Shown here: positions 25,219 to 33,415 of the stretch, in pieces
Layout of the letters: every line of letters starts with the position of its first letter
Numbering within the stretch: the stretch's first letter is position 1
Assembly: GCA_050288165.1 (NCBI GenBank)
Contig: JBNKDG010000005.1
Location: 124,001-188,000 of the forward strand
Direction: 5' to 3'
Source of the DNA: JAPHTQ01 sp050288165
GTDB lineage: Bacteria > Pseudomonadota > Gammaproteobacteria > Thiohalomonadales > Thiohalomonadaceae
DNA: 64,000 nucleotides
The notes under the pieces: model-generated
Database searches by the model: none
What the model saw: the letters and a program-made list of their open reading frames with translations, nothing else
Told to the model about the DNA's origin: nothing
Position numbers and translations under genes: made by a program

Positions 25219-25485
25219 TCAGGCAGTGGCTTGGTTTCGCTGCTCTGCAAGCCAAGCAGCCACATCCTTTGCCAGAGCAAATTTACCGCGCCGATCTTTG
25301 AGTTGAAAAATGGGTACTGGGGCTTTTCCTCTGGCCACCGCCTGCCTTAAAGCAGCCATGCTGGAATAGCCTAGAGATCGCCGAAGAGCATCCCCGGTCA
25401 GCAAAGGGCCATAGTTTTCCATCAATTCGCTTTCAAGCTGCTGTGCCAGCAATTCTAATTCTTCAGTGTTTGTATTCATCCGCAT
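25219..25485 (-). CDS. Small HTH-like protein
   Basis: An 88-residue protein. Residues 25-80 read GPLLTGDALRRSLGYSSMAA and then a basic segment, finishing KFALAKDVAAWLAEQRNQATA. This resembles a MerR/AlpA-like helix-turn-helix that uses a first helix plus wing to bind DNA, as in phage and island regulators, although similarity is only general. The start at 25485 has GGG upstream; the ATG at 25479 is possible. Likely an accessory-island regulator. Confidence 0.5.
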   Translation of the reverse strand: MRMNTNTEELELLAQQLESELMENYGPLLTGDALRRSLGYSSMAALRQAVARGKAPVPIFQLKDRRGKFALAKDVAAWLAEQRNQATA

Positions 25486-25638
25486 AACTGCCCGTATCTC
25501 ATTGATACTACGGATATTAGTCACGTAAACTCAAGGATGCACACAGTACTTTGCCTGAATTAAAGTACTGTGAGAAACTGAACGTAACTGACCAAATCTA
25601 GCAGTATCCACAAGACAGAAATTGCCCTGTATCGTGTT

Positions 25639-26577
25639 ATGAGAAAATGTCCAAAAAAGAAAATATACGAATCTGACTACCTGAGAGGTAGGCTCTGGTA
25701 TTGGGGGGTGAAGGATGCTTCAGAACTGCCTACAGCAACCGCAATTGAGCATGTGGTTTCGCCTGAAACATTCAGGCGAAGGAAAAGCGAATCGGGCGGT
25801 TACATATATCCTGCGTATTTTTCCAAAATCAAACGAGGGGAAAAGCCAGCAGGAAAAAAACTTGTACGAAAAACTGATATATTCTTCCCCGGCACGAGAT
25901 ACTGGTATGAACATCCATTCTGGGATGTGATTAGACACAAAGATCCTTTCAGAGCATCAATAGCTTGGTACGTAAAACGACTCAAGTCAGAAAACGCAAA
26001 ATCGTTGCTGTTCCCATTTCCAGGAAGACAAATTGCCACTGATGCAAAAGCAACATCCGACTATATTCAATCGACGTTTAAGAAATTGCATAACGATAGC
26101 GATCTGGACGCGCTTACAGCGCTGATTATATTCCTGCAAATGGCACGCAAACTCGACACATACGACAGGGAGTTTGCACATTTAGTTTCAGAGCAAATTC
26201 TAGTGGTATTTAAGAGATTTGCGGCTCAATCACCCATTTTTCATGTCAAAGATGAGCTCTTTGAATATATCAATCGGCACTTTATCGAACTGATAGAAGA
26301 CTCAAGACCAGCGTATGAGATAATTGACGGAGATACCCATCTGTATATTGAAATTAATCATATGGTTCTTGATTTTCTCGATGAGCTAGACGCCTTGAGG
26401 TGTCACTCACATGCGCCAGCATCCTGTTTGGCAATAGTTGAGCGTCATATGGATATACGGGATTTAGCTATGATGCTCGAAGAAGGAGTGCCACAAAAGG
26501 AAATCCTGGATATGCCTGTTATGAAAGTGATTGCACGCGACTTGGAAGCATGGGAAAGAGAAAAGATATTTAGTTAG
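25639..26577 (+). CDS. Hypothetical protein, unknown family
   Basis: A 312-residue soluble protein with no recognised domain. It starts MRKCPKKKIYESDYLRGRLW and has a Trp/Tyr-rich region near residues 85-110 (GTRYWYEHPFWDVIRHKDPF). The remainder is helical, with a stretch of leucine-rich helices at 155-200. The C-terminus is acidic. There is no signal peptide or membrane helix. A start codon close to the apparent upstream promoter region is assumed; the AT-rich codon use fits the island rather than the core. Confidence 0.55.
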   Translation: MRKCPKKKIYESDYLRGRLWYWGVKDASELPTATAIEHVVSPETFRRRKSESGGYIYPAYFSKIKRGEKPAGKKLVRKTDIFFPGTRYWYEHPFWDVIRHKDPFRASIAWYVKRLKSENAKSLLFPFPGRQIATDAKATSDYIQSTFKKLHNDSDLDALTALIIFLQMARKLDTYDREFAHLVSEQILVVFKRFAAQSPIFHVKDELFEYINRHFIELIEDSRPAYEIIDGDTHLYIEINHMVLDFLDELDALRCHSHAPASCLAIVERHMDIRDLAMMLEEGVPQKEILDMPVMKVIARDLEAWEREKIFS

Positions 26578-26692
26578 AATCATGGATGTTTGGGGGTACA
26601 CATTTCGTGTTAACCAAGAAAGTGGTGACATGAAAGCAAACACCTATTTGTGGGTAGTAATTCTCTACTTATCCCATTAAAGCGGGATTGAG

Positions 26693-26938
26693 TTAATGCT
26701 TGTCAAGTATTCGTTCTTCCAAGAGACGCACTAAAGCACTAGGTCTCGTTCTTAAAGATTCTGCGATTGTAAAAAGAGTCGACAGCGTAGGCTGCCTAAG
26801 CCCACGCTCCAGAAGCGATATATACGTCCTATCAAGTCCGGACTGAAGCGCCAACTGCTCTTGTGAAAGCTTGGCCCCCATCCTTTTCTCCCTTAAGACT
26901 TGCCCAAACGTTTGCAGGATTTCATCACTCTTTGCCAT
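26693..26938 (-). CDS. Xre family DNA-binding regulator (controller-like)
   Basis: An 81-residue single-domain Xre protein. The helix-turn-helix is clear: GAKLSQEQLALQSGLDRTYISLLERG, written here in two motifs SQEQLALQSGL and RTYISLLERG, then the QPTLSTLFTIAESL helix. Size and sequence resemble controller (C) proteins of restriction-modification systems, which bind GACT-N3-AGTC boxes next to their own gene. Two such palindromes lie just upstream at 26957-26984. No restriction gene is directly adjacent, so it may regulate the divergent lipoprotein instead. Confidence 0.82.
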   Translation of the reverse strand: MAKSDEILQTFGQVLREKRMGAKLSQEQLALQSGLDRTYISLLERGLRQPTLSTLFTIAESLRTRPSALVRLLEERILDKH

Positions 26939-26956
26939 CCGGTATAAAAACCGGAA

Positions 26957-26984
26957 GTAGACTCAGGGTCTACGGACTATAGTC
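26957..26984. promoter_or_regulatory. C-box-like tandem palindromes
   Basis: GTAGAC-5 bases-GTCTAC (26957-26973) is followed directly by the perfect palindrome GACTATAGTC (26975-26984). Both contain GACT/GTC half sites like the C-boxes of restriction controllers. They lie 19-46 bases upstream of the Xre start and before the divergent lipoprotein gene, a position suited to an operator. Confidence 0.45.
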
Positions 26985-27067
26985 TTCAGTCGTATTCTGT
27001 GGTATTAATCCGGAATACGGTGACAAATATGTTCTTTCCACTACTTTCGTTGAAATACGGAGCAAAT

Positions 27068-27904
27068 ATGGATATTCGCTTTACTTGGGTCATAGCAACC
27101 ATTTGCGTTCTTTTGTCTGGATGTTCCCTTAGCCCATCACGAGAGCTACCCAGTGATTTTGAGGAACGTGCAAAGAGTGAGAGCTTTTCGACATTGGTTA
27201 AGCAGCGTTTCCATAGCGACGAAAACCTACAGCGTTATATCGAAAATTACTGGGTCGAAAATTGGCGTAAATTCGCCGGCGGTGATCCAGTATATAAACT
27301 CCAGACAGACACTAATGCCAAACTAGCCATTTCTGAACTGGATAACATGTTGGGTATCTTCTGTCGTGTAAGAGGTTTTGAAAAGGTGGGATCTGTCGAG
27401 ATTCCACTCTTTGCACGGCGAGGGAGCTATGGGACTGAGCTTTCCGGTAGAAGTGCACAGGGAATTGGTTGCGCCACAGATGATCGCATTGTGGCAGCCT
27501 ATTTGAAAGATGGGGCATACAATCCTTACATACTCCGTATATATGGAGATACCGATTCTTTGGCCGTAATGTCACACCGCAAATCGGAAAAAGATACTGC
27601 GAGAAGAGCAAAGCAGTTAGCAAAACAGGAATGGAGGCAAAAAGAGACAAGTAGGATACGCACAACTCCGCGTCTTAACGAACTTGTTTATGTGAATTTA
27701 GCTACCATGTTTCTCGATCAGATGGCTGGTTATGAACGTATGGATATGCGTGTAGCTCAATCACATGCCGTATTCGAGGGGAGAGTGAGAGAGGTAAAGC
27801 CACCGATGGTTCTCATAGAAAATGCCGTCCTGGACGGCTTTTCACGTGTGTGGGTTCCGATGGAATCTCTAGAGGTACCACCGCGTGGAACACCGTACGA
27901 TTAA
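27068..27904 (+). CDS. Hypothetical lipoprotein
   Basis: A 278-residue exported lipoprotein. From the ATG at 27068 (GGAG upstream) the signal reads MDIRFTWVIATICVLLSGC with the lipobox cysteine at residue 19. The mature part starts with a polar segment, then helical and mixed regions; a basic stretch (AKQLAKQEWRQKETSRIR) lies near residue 200. The C-terminus, from VFEGRVREVKPPMVLIENA to the end, looks like a small beta domain. No family recognised. It is divergent from the Xre regulator and may be under its control. Confidence 0.6.
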   Translation: MDIRFTWVIATICVLLSGCSLSPSRELPSDFEERAKSESFSTLVKQRFHSDENLQRYIENYWVENWRKFAGGDPVYKLQTDTNAKLAISELDNMLGIFCRVRGFEKVGSVEIPLFARRGSYGTELSGRSAQGIGCATDDRIVAAYLKDGAYNPYILRIYGDTDSLAVMSHRKSEKDTARRAKQLAKQEWRQKETSRIRTTPRLNELVYVNLATMFLDQMAGYERMDMRVAQSHAVFEGRVREVKPPMVLIENAVLDGFSRVWVPMESLEVPPRGTPYD

Positions 27905-28186
27905 TAGAAATCGTCTAAATTACACCTTTTTAACACGGGCTATGAGGAGGCTCCATGCATAGGGTGGGGCACGGCATTCACTCGTAGAATGAAACTTATG
28001 TGTAATAGTGTAAATGGGCAAATTAAATGCGACTATCACTCAAGATCGGATAATTATGTGCGACTAAGACAGTAAGTAGGTCCACCGAAATTAGCATTAC
28101 CCCTCCCCGAATCACGCATTCCCTACTACACCATCAAAAGGTGCCAAAATAAGCGTTGTTACGCTATGACATGGAGATGTCTGGAT

Positions 28187-28516
28187 ATGAAAGACGAATC
28201 TACTCAAAAGGTGTTTAGGGGTACTATAAAAGGGTGGCAGCTACACCATCTGTCGGTTTCACAAGAGCGTCTTGATGAAATAGCGGAGCGAGAAGGTGGC
28301 GAAAAGGTACTCCCCCTTATCATTACCGGTACAGTAAAAGAAGACCCATCTGGACGGTTTGAGCCAGGCTGGCATATGCGCACCACGCTTTTAACCATTC
28401 TCGATGAGGAAAACGGGTCTTGCGAAACAAGGAATTCTATCTATCGCCTGGAAGGTGATAACGGCTACGATGTTATGCCGGATATGGGTGATGCTGTTTT
28501 AAAGATATTCTATTGA
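28187..28516 (+). CDS. Small hypothetical protein
   Basis: A 109-residue soluble protein beginning MKDESTQKVFRGTIKGWQLH. It contains VLPLIITGTVKEDPSGRFEP followed by GWHMRTTLL and TRNSIYRLEGDNG. The strand-rich, glycine-poor pattern suggests a compact beta fold. No family recognised. I chose 28187 because GGAG lies 11 bases upstream; an ATG at 28166 has no signal. AT-rich island context. Confidence 0.5.
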   Translation: MKDESTQKVFRGTIKGWQLHHLSVSQERLDEIAEREGGEKVLPLIITGTVKEDPSGRFEPGWHMRTTLLTILDEENGSCETRNSIYRLEGDNGYDVMPDMGDAVLKIFY

Positions 28517-28573
28517 TTGTATGAGTAGCCACTGCAGAATTTGGTGTGGCCACGAATCCGGGTAAGTGTAGTA

Positions 28574-28595
28574 GCCCCACCGTTAAAGGTGGGGC
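28574..28595. terminator. Stem-loop after the small hypothetical gene
   Basis: A perfect 8-pair GC-rich stem (28574-28581 with 28588-28595) and a 6-base loop. There is no T-run on the plus strand, so it may be a weak terminator or a repeat unit. Confidence 0.4.
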
Positions 28596-28759
28596 GATGC
28601 TTCCCTCAGACACCAGACATATTAATGTCGGCTCGGGCGCAATAGCAATGTACCAAAGCGTCATAATCGTTGTCTGTAGGAAATCTCTGATTCCTTATTC
28701 TCATGAAGCTACGAAGGCAGATGAGTACTACTTGAGCACATTCGTTACCAGAGGCAACC

Positions 28760-29035
28760 ATGACTAAATACAAATGCACTGAGGAAGAACTTCTAGAAAA
28801 CATGACTCCCTACTTGGCACATGCCGATGAGGTTGTCATAGATCCAGCAACGGTCTTTGCGCAGGTAGAGACAGATCGTGAAAGCGGAAAGCTATCGGAG
28901 AATGTGACAACCGCAAACCCAAGGTATTACGCAAACAAGACACATCCTGGCATGATGGAAGAGGTATGGGATGATGGGCGCAGGAGGACGGGGCATTTTC
29001 AGGATGGTATATTTATCTCTACCAACGATTCTTAA
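28760..29035 (+). CDS. Small acidic hypothetical protein
   Basis: A 91-residue acidic protein (MTKYKCTEEELLENMTPYLA onward) with an AGAGGC sequence before its ATG. No recognised domain. Its stop codon overlaps that of the cyclase-like gene on the other strand by four bases. Function unknown. Confidence 0.5.
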   Translation: MTKYKCTEEELLENMTPYLAHADEVVIDPATVFAQVETDRESGKLSENVTTANPRYYANKTHPGMMEEVWDDGRRRTGHFQDGIFISTNDS

Positions 29036-29925
29036 ATACACCCATCAAGTTCCACAAGCAAAGAATCATTCTCCTCTTCAAGCTTTGAATTAAGCGCCTG
29101 AAAATTTCTTGCGACAATGCTATTGTGGTAGCTCGCAACCCATCGCACCTTAGCAATGCGGTCTTCATGTTTTGACTTTAACACTTCTGATAACAGCCGT
29201 CTGATAGCATTTCGATGCGCCAATAACACATCCGTCCCAGTTACATCGGTATCATGTTCAGCGTCGTACATATATGGAAGGTAATTCATGCTCCACTGAC
29301 CATCATCGGAGCGATACAGAGCCTCAAAGATCTGTGCTCTCGCATCCAGCCACATACCCATCCCGACAGCTTGAGCAACCGGATTTTCCGTAATGTTTGT
29401 ACAAAGAGTTTCGTCTACAACTATTCGCGGGTATTTCGCCAAAGTAGATTCTATTGTATGCGCACGGACAAATGCAGGACCAAAGATTCGTTGCTTATGA
29501 ATACATACATCGCCGTGTGTAATTCCACCACGAATTAACACGCCATTACATGCAAGATTTCCCTGCGCCAACAATAGCGAATCAAGTTCACCCCTAAAAA
29601 AATCAAGTGTGTGTTCTTCATCGGCAACTGGTTGGATGCGTATTATTGAATCCGAGAATTGAAAGGCTATCGGTAGATTTTCGATTGAGTTGAACGGCTC
29701 CCTTCTGCGCTGAGGTAGCGACGTAAACATCTGCATGGCGTCTAATATCGTGTTGATATTTTGAGGTTCTCGACTATTAACCATGTCTTTGAAACCAAGA
29801 ACATCTATGAAAGTAACAAATGCTTTTATGTATCCATCCCCAAAATCACGTAAGTGAGTTGGCGAACAGATATCAAGAAAATTTCTTTGATCTGGCATCT
29901 CGTCAATTATCCCTGTTATTGCCAC
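29032..29925 (-). CDS. Class III nucleotidyl-cyclase-like protein
   Basis: A 297-residue protein with a cyclase-like core. FIDVLGFKDMV (residues 39-49) and FQFSDSII (89-96) match the two metal-binding Asp positions (D41, D92) of class III cyclases. VLIRGGITHG (129-138) and FGPAFVRAHTIESTLA (148-163) match the later GpavN-like helix. Class III cyclases include Pycsar PycC enzymes that make cCMP or cUMP in anti-phage defence. No paired TM or TIR effector gene is adjacent, so Pycsar assignment is only an inference. It is 14 bases upstream-adjacent to the NrtR gene on the same strand, which it follows. Confidence 0.6.
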   Translation of the reverse strand: MAITGIIDEMPDQRNFLDICSPTHLRDFGDGYIKAFVTFIDVLGFKDMVNSREPQNINTILDAMQMFTSLPQRRREPFNSIENLPIAFQFSDSIIRIQPVADEEHTLDFFRGELDSLLLAQGNLACNGVLIRGGITHGDVCIHKQRIFGPAFVRAHTIESTLAKYPRIVVDETLCTNITENPVAQAVGMGMWLDARAQIFEALYRSDDGQWSMNYLPYMYDAEHDTDVTGTDVLLAHRNAIRRLLSEVLKSKHEDRIAKVRWVASYHNSIVARNFQALNSKLEEENDSLLVELDGCI

Positions 29926-29938
29926 AAAGTGCTTACCG

Positions 29939-30664
29939 TCACTCTTTACGAGGACTAAATGTTCTTGGGAAGAATATCAGTTCATCTGCTGATCTGAGTG
30001 TATACAACTGCGCTGGCCGATAAGGCCCCGTCCTTACCCCTTCCACTTCCTCCAGCATATCGGCTGACGTGATCCGGGTTCTGAAAGCGCTTTTGTCGAT
30101 AGGTCGTCCCAGCACCACCTCATAGACCTGCTGCAATTCCGGCAGGGTAAATTCCTCCGATAGCAGGTAGACCGGTAGCGAAGTGTACTCCGCCTTGTTG
30201 CGCAGTCGTTCGATACCTGTGGCCAGGATCTCCTCGTGATCGAACGCCAGTCTGGTCTCAACGCCGGTCTCCCCGACCGGAAACCACTCCACATCCGCCG
30301 CATTGGCGCCTTTCTGTAGTTGCACCGCCTCATGGGGTACCAGCGCGTAATAGACATGAGTCGCCGACCAGCCGCGGGGATCGCGGGTTTTCCCTCCCCA
30401 ACTGGCCAACTGCTCCAGGTAGGGGGCGTCCACCCCGGTCTTCTCCCTGAGCTTGCGCCGCGCGCACTCTTCCAGACTGGGGTCCCGTTCCACATCGATA
30501 AACCCGCCGGGCAGTGCCCACATGCCGGGAAACGGCTCTGCATCGCCCTCCGGGCGCTTGACCAGCAGCACCTGTAACTGCTCATTCAAGGCCGTGAATA
30601 TCACGATATCGACGGTGGTCAGCGGTCGCTGCACATTGGGAATGGAAAACGTCTGCTTGTTCAT
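29939..30664 (-). CDS. NrtR-type NAD-related transcriptional regulator
   Basis: A 241-residue regulator built from an ADP-ribose-binding Nudix domain and a C-terminal winged helix. The Nudix box GGFIDVERDPSLEECARRKL has lysines at two of the glutamate positions (RKLREKTGV, where active enzymes have REUxEExGU), so catalysis is probably lost, as in NrtR repressors. The C-terminus carries the NrtR signature LPELQQVYEVVLGRPIDKSA and FRTRI. NrtR proteins sense ADP-ribose and repress NAD genes. The start at 30664 follows AAAGAG. It is divergent from the SPFH/NAD-kinase-like pair and likely controls it. Confidence 0.88.
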   Translation of the reverse strand: MNKQTFSIPNVQRPLTTVDIVIFTALNEQLQVLLVKRPEGDAEPFPGMWALPGGFIDVERDPSLEECARRKLREKTGVDAPYLEQLASWGGKTRDPRGWSATHVYYALVPHEAVQLQKGANAADVEWFPVGETGVETRLAFDHEEILATGIERLRNKAEYTSLPVYLLSEEFTLPELQQVYEVVLGRPIDKSAFRTRITSADMLEEVEGVRTGPYRPAQLYTLRSADELIFFPRTFSPRKE

Positions 30665-30688
30665 GGGCACTCTTTCTTGGTTCGGATA

Positions 30689-30731
30689 TTTGACATTCTA
30701 GCACCTTAGTTCTACAGTACAACTTACTAAG
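30689..30731 (+). promoter_or_regulatory. Promoter and probable NrtR operator
   Basis: TTGACA (30689-30694), 17 bases, then TACAGT (30712-30717). Over and just after it lie TTAGT/ACTAA arms: CTTAGT (30703-30708) with ACTAAG (30725-30730), and the perfect palindrome ACTTACTAAGT (30721-30731). A further AACTTAGTAAAG follows near 30742. A repressor bound here would block the SPFH promoter. NrtR is the natural candidate, by inference. Confidence 0.55.
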
Positions 30732-30763
30732 TGGTATAGAACAACTTAGTAAAGGAGGCCGCT

Positions 30764-31804
30764 ATGTTTGGTTTCGAATTTGTGAAGGCACAACCCACCA
30801 CCTACCTGCTGCAGTACCGGGGAGGCAAGGTGGTTCAGGAGGGCGCTGGTCTGTCGTTCTTTTACTACCGCCCATTCTCAACCGTCGCCGCCGTACCGGT
30901 CGGTAGTCGTGATACCCCGTTCATCTTCGAACTGGTGACCCACGACTTCCAGGCCATCACGGTCCAGGGACAGGTCGCTTACCGTGTCGCCGAGCCGCGC
31001 AAGGCTGCAGAGATGCTGGACTTTGCGTTACGCCCGGACGGCAAGGGATATGTCTCGGAAGATCCCCAGACACTGTCTGAGCGGGTCCTGGCCATAACCG
31101 AAGTACTCTCGCAGCAATCCGTAAAGGGACTTGCTTTGAAGGACGCCCTGCGGGCATCCGAAACGCTTGCTGAGCAGGTTGCCGGTGGGTTGACCGCCCA
31201 CAAGGAAGTTTCTGCCCTGGGTCTGGAGATCCTCGGTGTCTCGGTGCTGGCCATCAAGTCGACACCGGAAACCGCCCGAGCGCTGGAAGCCGAGGCCCGG
31301 GAGTCGATCCTGAAGTCGGCCGACGAGGCGATCTTCGCCAGGCGTAACTCCGCCGTGGAACAGGAACGTGCGATCCGCGAGAGCGAACTCGACACGGAAG
31401 TGGCCGTGGAGCAGAAGAAGCGGCTGATCCGCGAAACCCAGATGGAGGCAGAGGCCTCGGTACGACGCAAGAAGCACGAACTGCGCAGTGCCGACATGGA
31501 CGCCGACATCATCCTGGAAGAGCGTCGCAAATCGCTGGTGGCCGGACAGGCGGAAAACGCCCGTACCCTGGCGGAGAGCGAGGCCTACAAGGTCGAGACG
31601 GTGATGAAGGCCCTGGAGGATGCCGATCCGAAAATCGTGCAGGCGCTGGCCGCGGTCGGAATGCAACCGGCGCAGCTCATCGCCCAGGCCTTCGGCGGGA
31701 TCGCCGACAAGGCCGAGCGGATCGGAAGCCTGAACGTCTCGCCGGAACTGTTGCAAGCACTGCTGGAGGCGCCCGCCAAGGCGGCTGGGGCGAACGAGGC
31801 ATGA
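30764..31804 (+). CDS. Cytosolic SPFH/band 7 protein
   Basis: A 346-residue SPFH-domain protein without an N-terminal membrane helix. Residues about 5-180 form the band 7 domain (YLLQYRGGKVVQEGAGLSFF, then HDFQAITVQGQVAYRV). Residues about 180-285 are charged and heptad-like, a long coiled coil (for example AVEQKKRLIRETQMEAEASV). The C-terminal part has VQALAAVGMQPAQLIAQAFG. SPFH proteins form large rings or scaffolds at membranes. It overlaps the NAD-kinase-like gene by four bases and follows AAAGGAGG, so the two are coupled. Confidence 0.88.
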   Translation: MFGFEFVKAQPTTYLLQYRGGKVVQEGAGLSFFYYRPFSTVAAVPVGSRDTPFIFELVTHDFQAITVQGQVAYRVAEPRKAAEMLDFALRPDGKGYVSEDPQTLSERVLAITEVLSQQSVKGLALKDALRASETLAEQVAGGLTAHKEVSALGLEILGVSVLAIKSTPETARALEAEARESILKSADEAIFARRNSAVEQERAIRESELDTEVAVEQKKRLIRETQMEAEASVRRKKHELRSADMDADIILEERRKSLVAGQAENARTLAESEAYKVETVMKALEDADPKIVQALAAVGMQPAQLIAQAFGGIADKAERIGSLNVSPELLQALLEAPAKAAGANEA

Positions 31805-32733
31805 TTGCGGCAAGCGAGCGCAAAGTCGTGTTGGTAACGCGCCGGACCCGGCTCGATGAGCTGGTGGCGCGTTACCACACCCTGGCGCAGGCGCAGTTCT
31901 ACATTGAGCACCTGGGAGCGGATTTCAGCGACTACGTCCGTGAGCATGAAACCTACGAGGCGGCCAGGCGCACTGTCCTGGCCGCCCTGGAGGTACATGG
32001 TCGTTACCAGGTGATCGAGCGGAGCTTCCTGCCCAACTTTGTCTTCGGCGAGGACGACATCGTGGTGGCCCTTGGCCAGGACGGGCTGGTGGCCAACACG
32101 ATGAAATACCTCGACGGCAAACCGCTGATTGGGGTCAATCCCGATCCGATGCGCTTCGACGGTGTGTTGTTGCCGTTTGAGGTGAGTGACGTGTCTTACA
32201 TCGTTGAGGACGTGGCCGCAGAGAGCCGCTCCGCCAAGGCGATCACCATGGCCGAGGCGGTGCTGAGCGATGGCCAGCGGTTGCTGGGAGTAAACGATCT
32301 CTTTATCGGTCCCCGGACGCATACCTCGGCCAGGTACGAAATCGAACTGGGAGACAGGAAGGAGATGCAGTCTTCCAGCGGCATTATCGTCTCGACCGGA
32401 CTGGGCTCGTCGGCCTGGATGCGCTCGATCGTGACCGGGGCGATGGCGATAGCCGGGTCATATGGCAGTGATGCAAAAGATAGCTATAGTCCGTGGGCAT
32501 GGGATGCACGCTATCTCCAGTTTGCTGTGCGGGAGCCCTTTCCCAGCAAGACCTCTGCGGCGGAGCTGGTCTTCGGTCGGGTCATGAGTGACAAGAAGCT
32601 GGTTTTACGCTCGCTGATGCCGGAGGGTGGCGTGATATTCAGCGATGGGATTGAGGCGGATTTCATGGCGTTTTCGTCAGGGACGACTGCTGAGATTGAT
32701 GTAGCCAAAACAATGGGACAGTTGGTTCTCTAG
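31801..32733 (+). CDS. NAD kinase-like protein
   Basis: A 310-residue NAD kinase/diacylglycerol-kinase-like fold. IVVALGQDGLV (87-97) matches the GGDG motif with Gln for the second Gly but the catalytic Asp kept. GVNPDPMRFDG (111-121) follows. NDLFIG (165-170) matches the NE motif with Asp, and GIIVSTGLGSSAWMRS (194-209) matches the GSTA-like NAD-binding loop. Homologues phosphorylate NAD or NADH to NADP(H). The N-terminal 80 residues are extra and helical. The coupling to SPFH and an NrtR regulator points to an NAD-related cassette; enzymatic activity is not proven. Confidence 0.8.
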   Translation: MIAASERKVVLVTRRTRLDELVARYHTLAQAQFYIEHLGADFSDYVREHETYEAARRTVLAALEVHGRYQVIERSFLPNFVFGEDDIVVALGQDGLVANTMKYLDGKPLIGVNPDPMRFDGVLLPFEVSDVSYIVEDVAAESRSAKAITMAEAVLSDGQRLLGVNDLFIGPRTHTSARYEIELGDRKEMQSSSGIIVSTGLGSSAWMRSIVTGAMAIAGSYGSDAKDSYSPWAWDARYLQFAVREPFPSKTSAAELVFGRVMSDKKLVLRSLMPEGGVIFSDGIEADFMAFSSGTTAEIDVAKTMGQLVL

Positions 32734-32779
32734 ATTGGTTATTATGCTATTAAGATAACTCACAATGGTGTCAGCTCAT

Positions 32780-33415
32780 ATGGACCTAATTTGGTGGGAG
32801 AAAACAGTAGAATATAAGTTCGTACAAGAATACCTTGGTAGTAAATTTATCGCGCCACTCGCAGGTAAACATGAGGCTGCTGGTGACGTGATTGTGGCAA
32901 CAGGCACTAAGCTGATCTTGATTGAATTCAAGAGAGATCGCACATGCATTTCTACCGAAGAGAAAAAATATAAAGGTGCATACGCAAAATACGATGAGGC
33001 AAAGGAAATTCTGAAGAAAGTTAGCTCACACCATTTCATGATCTATGGGAAAGGGATTGTTGTGGATGATATACCTGAGCTGCAGTTGAATGCTTGTGGG
33101 TATTTCTCCAAAAAACCAGTACGCGTGAGCGAAGTATTTAAGTTCGGTCTCGGTTACGAAAAATTCTCGTTATATCTTAGGGCGCTGTTGATACTGAAGA
33201 ATGCGACAGGTAGTGTAGATAGTGGTGGCATTGATTCTTCAGCGTATTCTATGGTCGCAGGTATCACAAAAGATGGAACCCTTGGCACTTGTTTATCTCT
33301 TTCTGAGTTTATTGTTCAATATCAACAATCATTATCACCATTACTCAACTCGCCACAAGAGTCTGACAAGTCGAAAAAGTCGCGGAAGGAACTTGATATG
33401 TCGCCAGGCAGATAA
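32780..33415 (+). CDS. PD-(D/E)XK nuclease-like protein
   Basis: A 211-residue protein with a restriction-endonuclease-like core near its N-terminus: an early Glu (EKTVEYKFVQEYL), then AAGDVIV and LILIEFKRDR. The D-x(n)-ExK arrangement is the catalytic signature of PD-(D/E)XK nucleases. The rest is helical and ends in a Ser/Lys-rich tail. No specific family recognised. The start at 32780 is preferred; an ATG at 32765 would add five residues. It is 47 bases after the NAD-kinase-like gene and 370 bases before the methyltransferase operon. Confidence 0.6.
   Translation: MDLIWWEKTVEYKFVQEYLGSKFIAPLAGKHEAAGDVIVATGTKLILIEFKRDRTCISTEEKKYKGAYAKYDEAKEILKKVSSHHFMIYGKGIVVDDIPELQLNACGYFSKKPVRVSEVFKFGLGYEKFSLYLRALLILKNATGSVDSGGIDSSAYSMVAGITKDGTLGTCLSLSEFIVQYQQSLSPLLNSPQESDKSKKSRKELDMSPGR

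Noticed and set aside
28546..28767. Short plus-strand frame before the acidic small gene
   Set aside because: Spans the GC stem-loop, lacks a ribosome binding site and overlaps a better-supported gene start.
29032..29925. Complete Pycsar system
   Set aside because: Cyclase-like gene has no recognisable effector next to it, so only the cyclase-like part is claimed.
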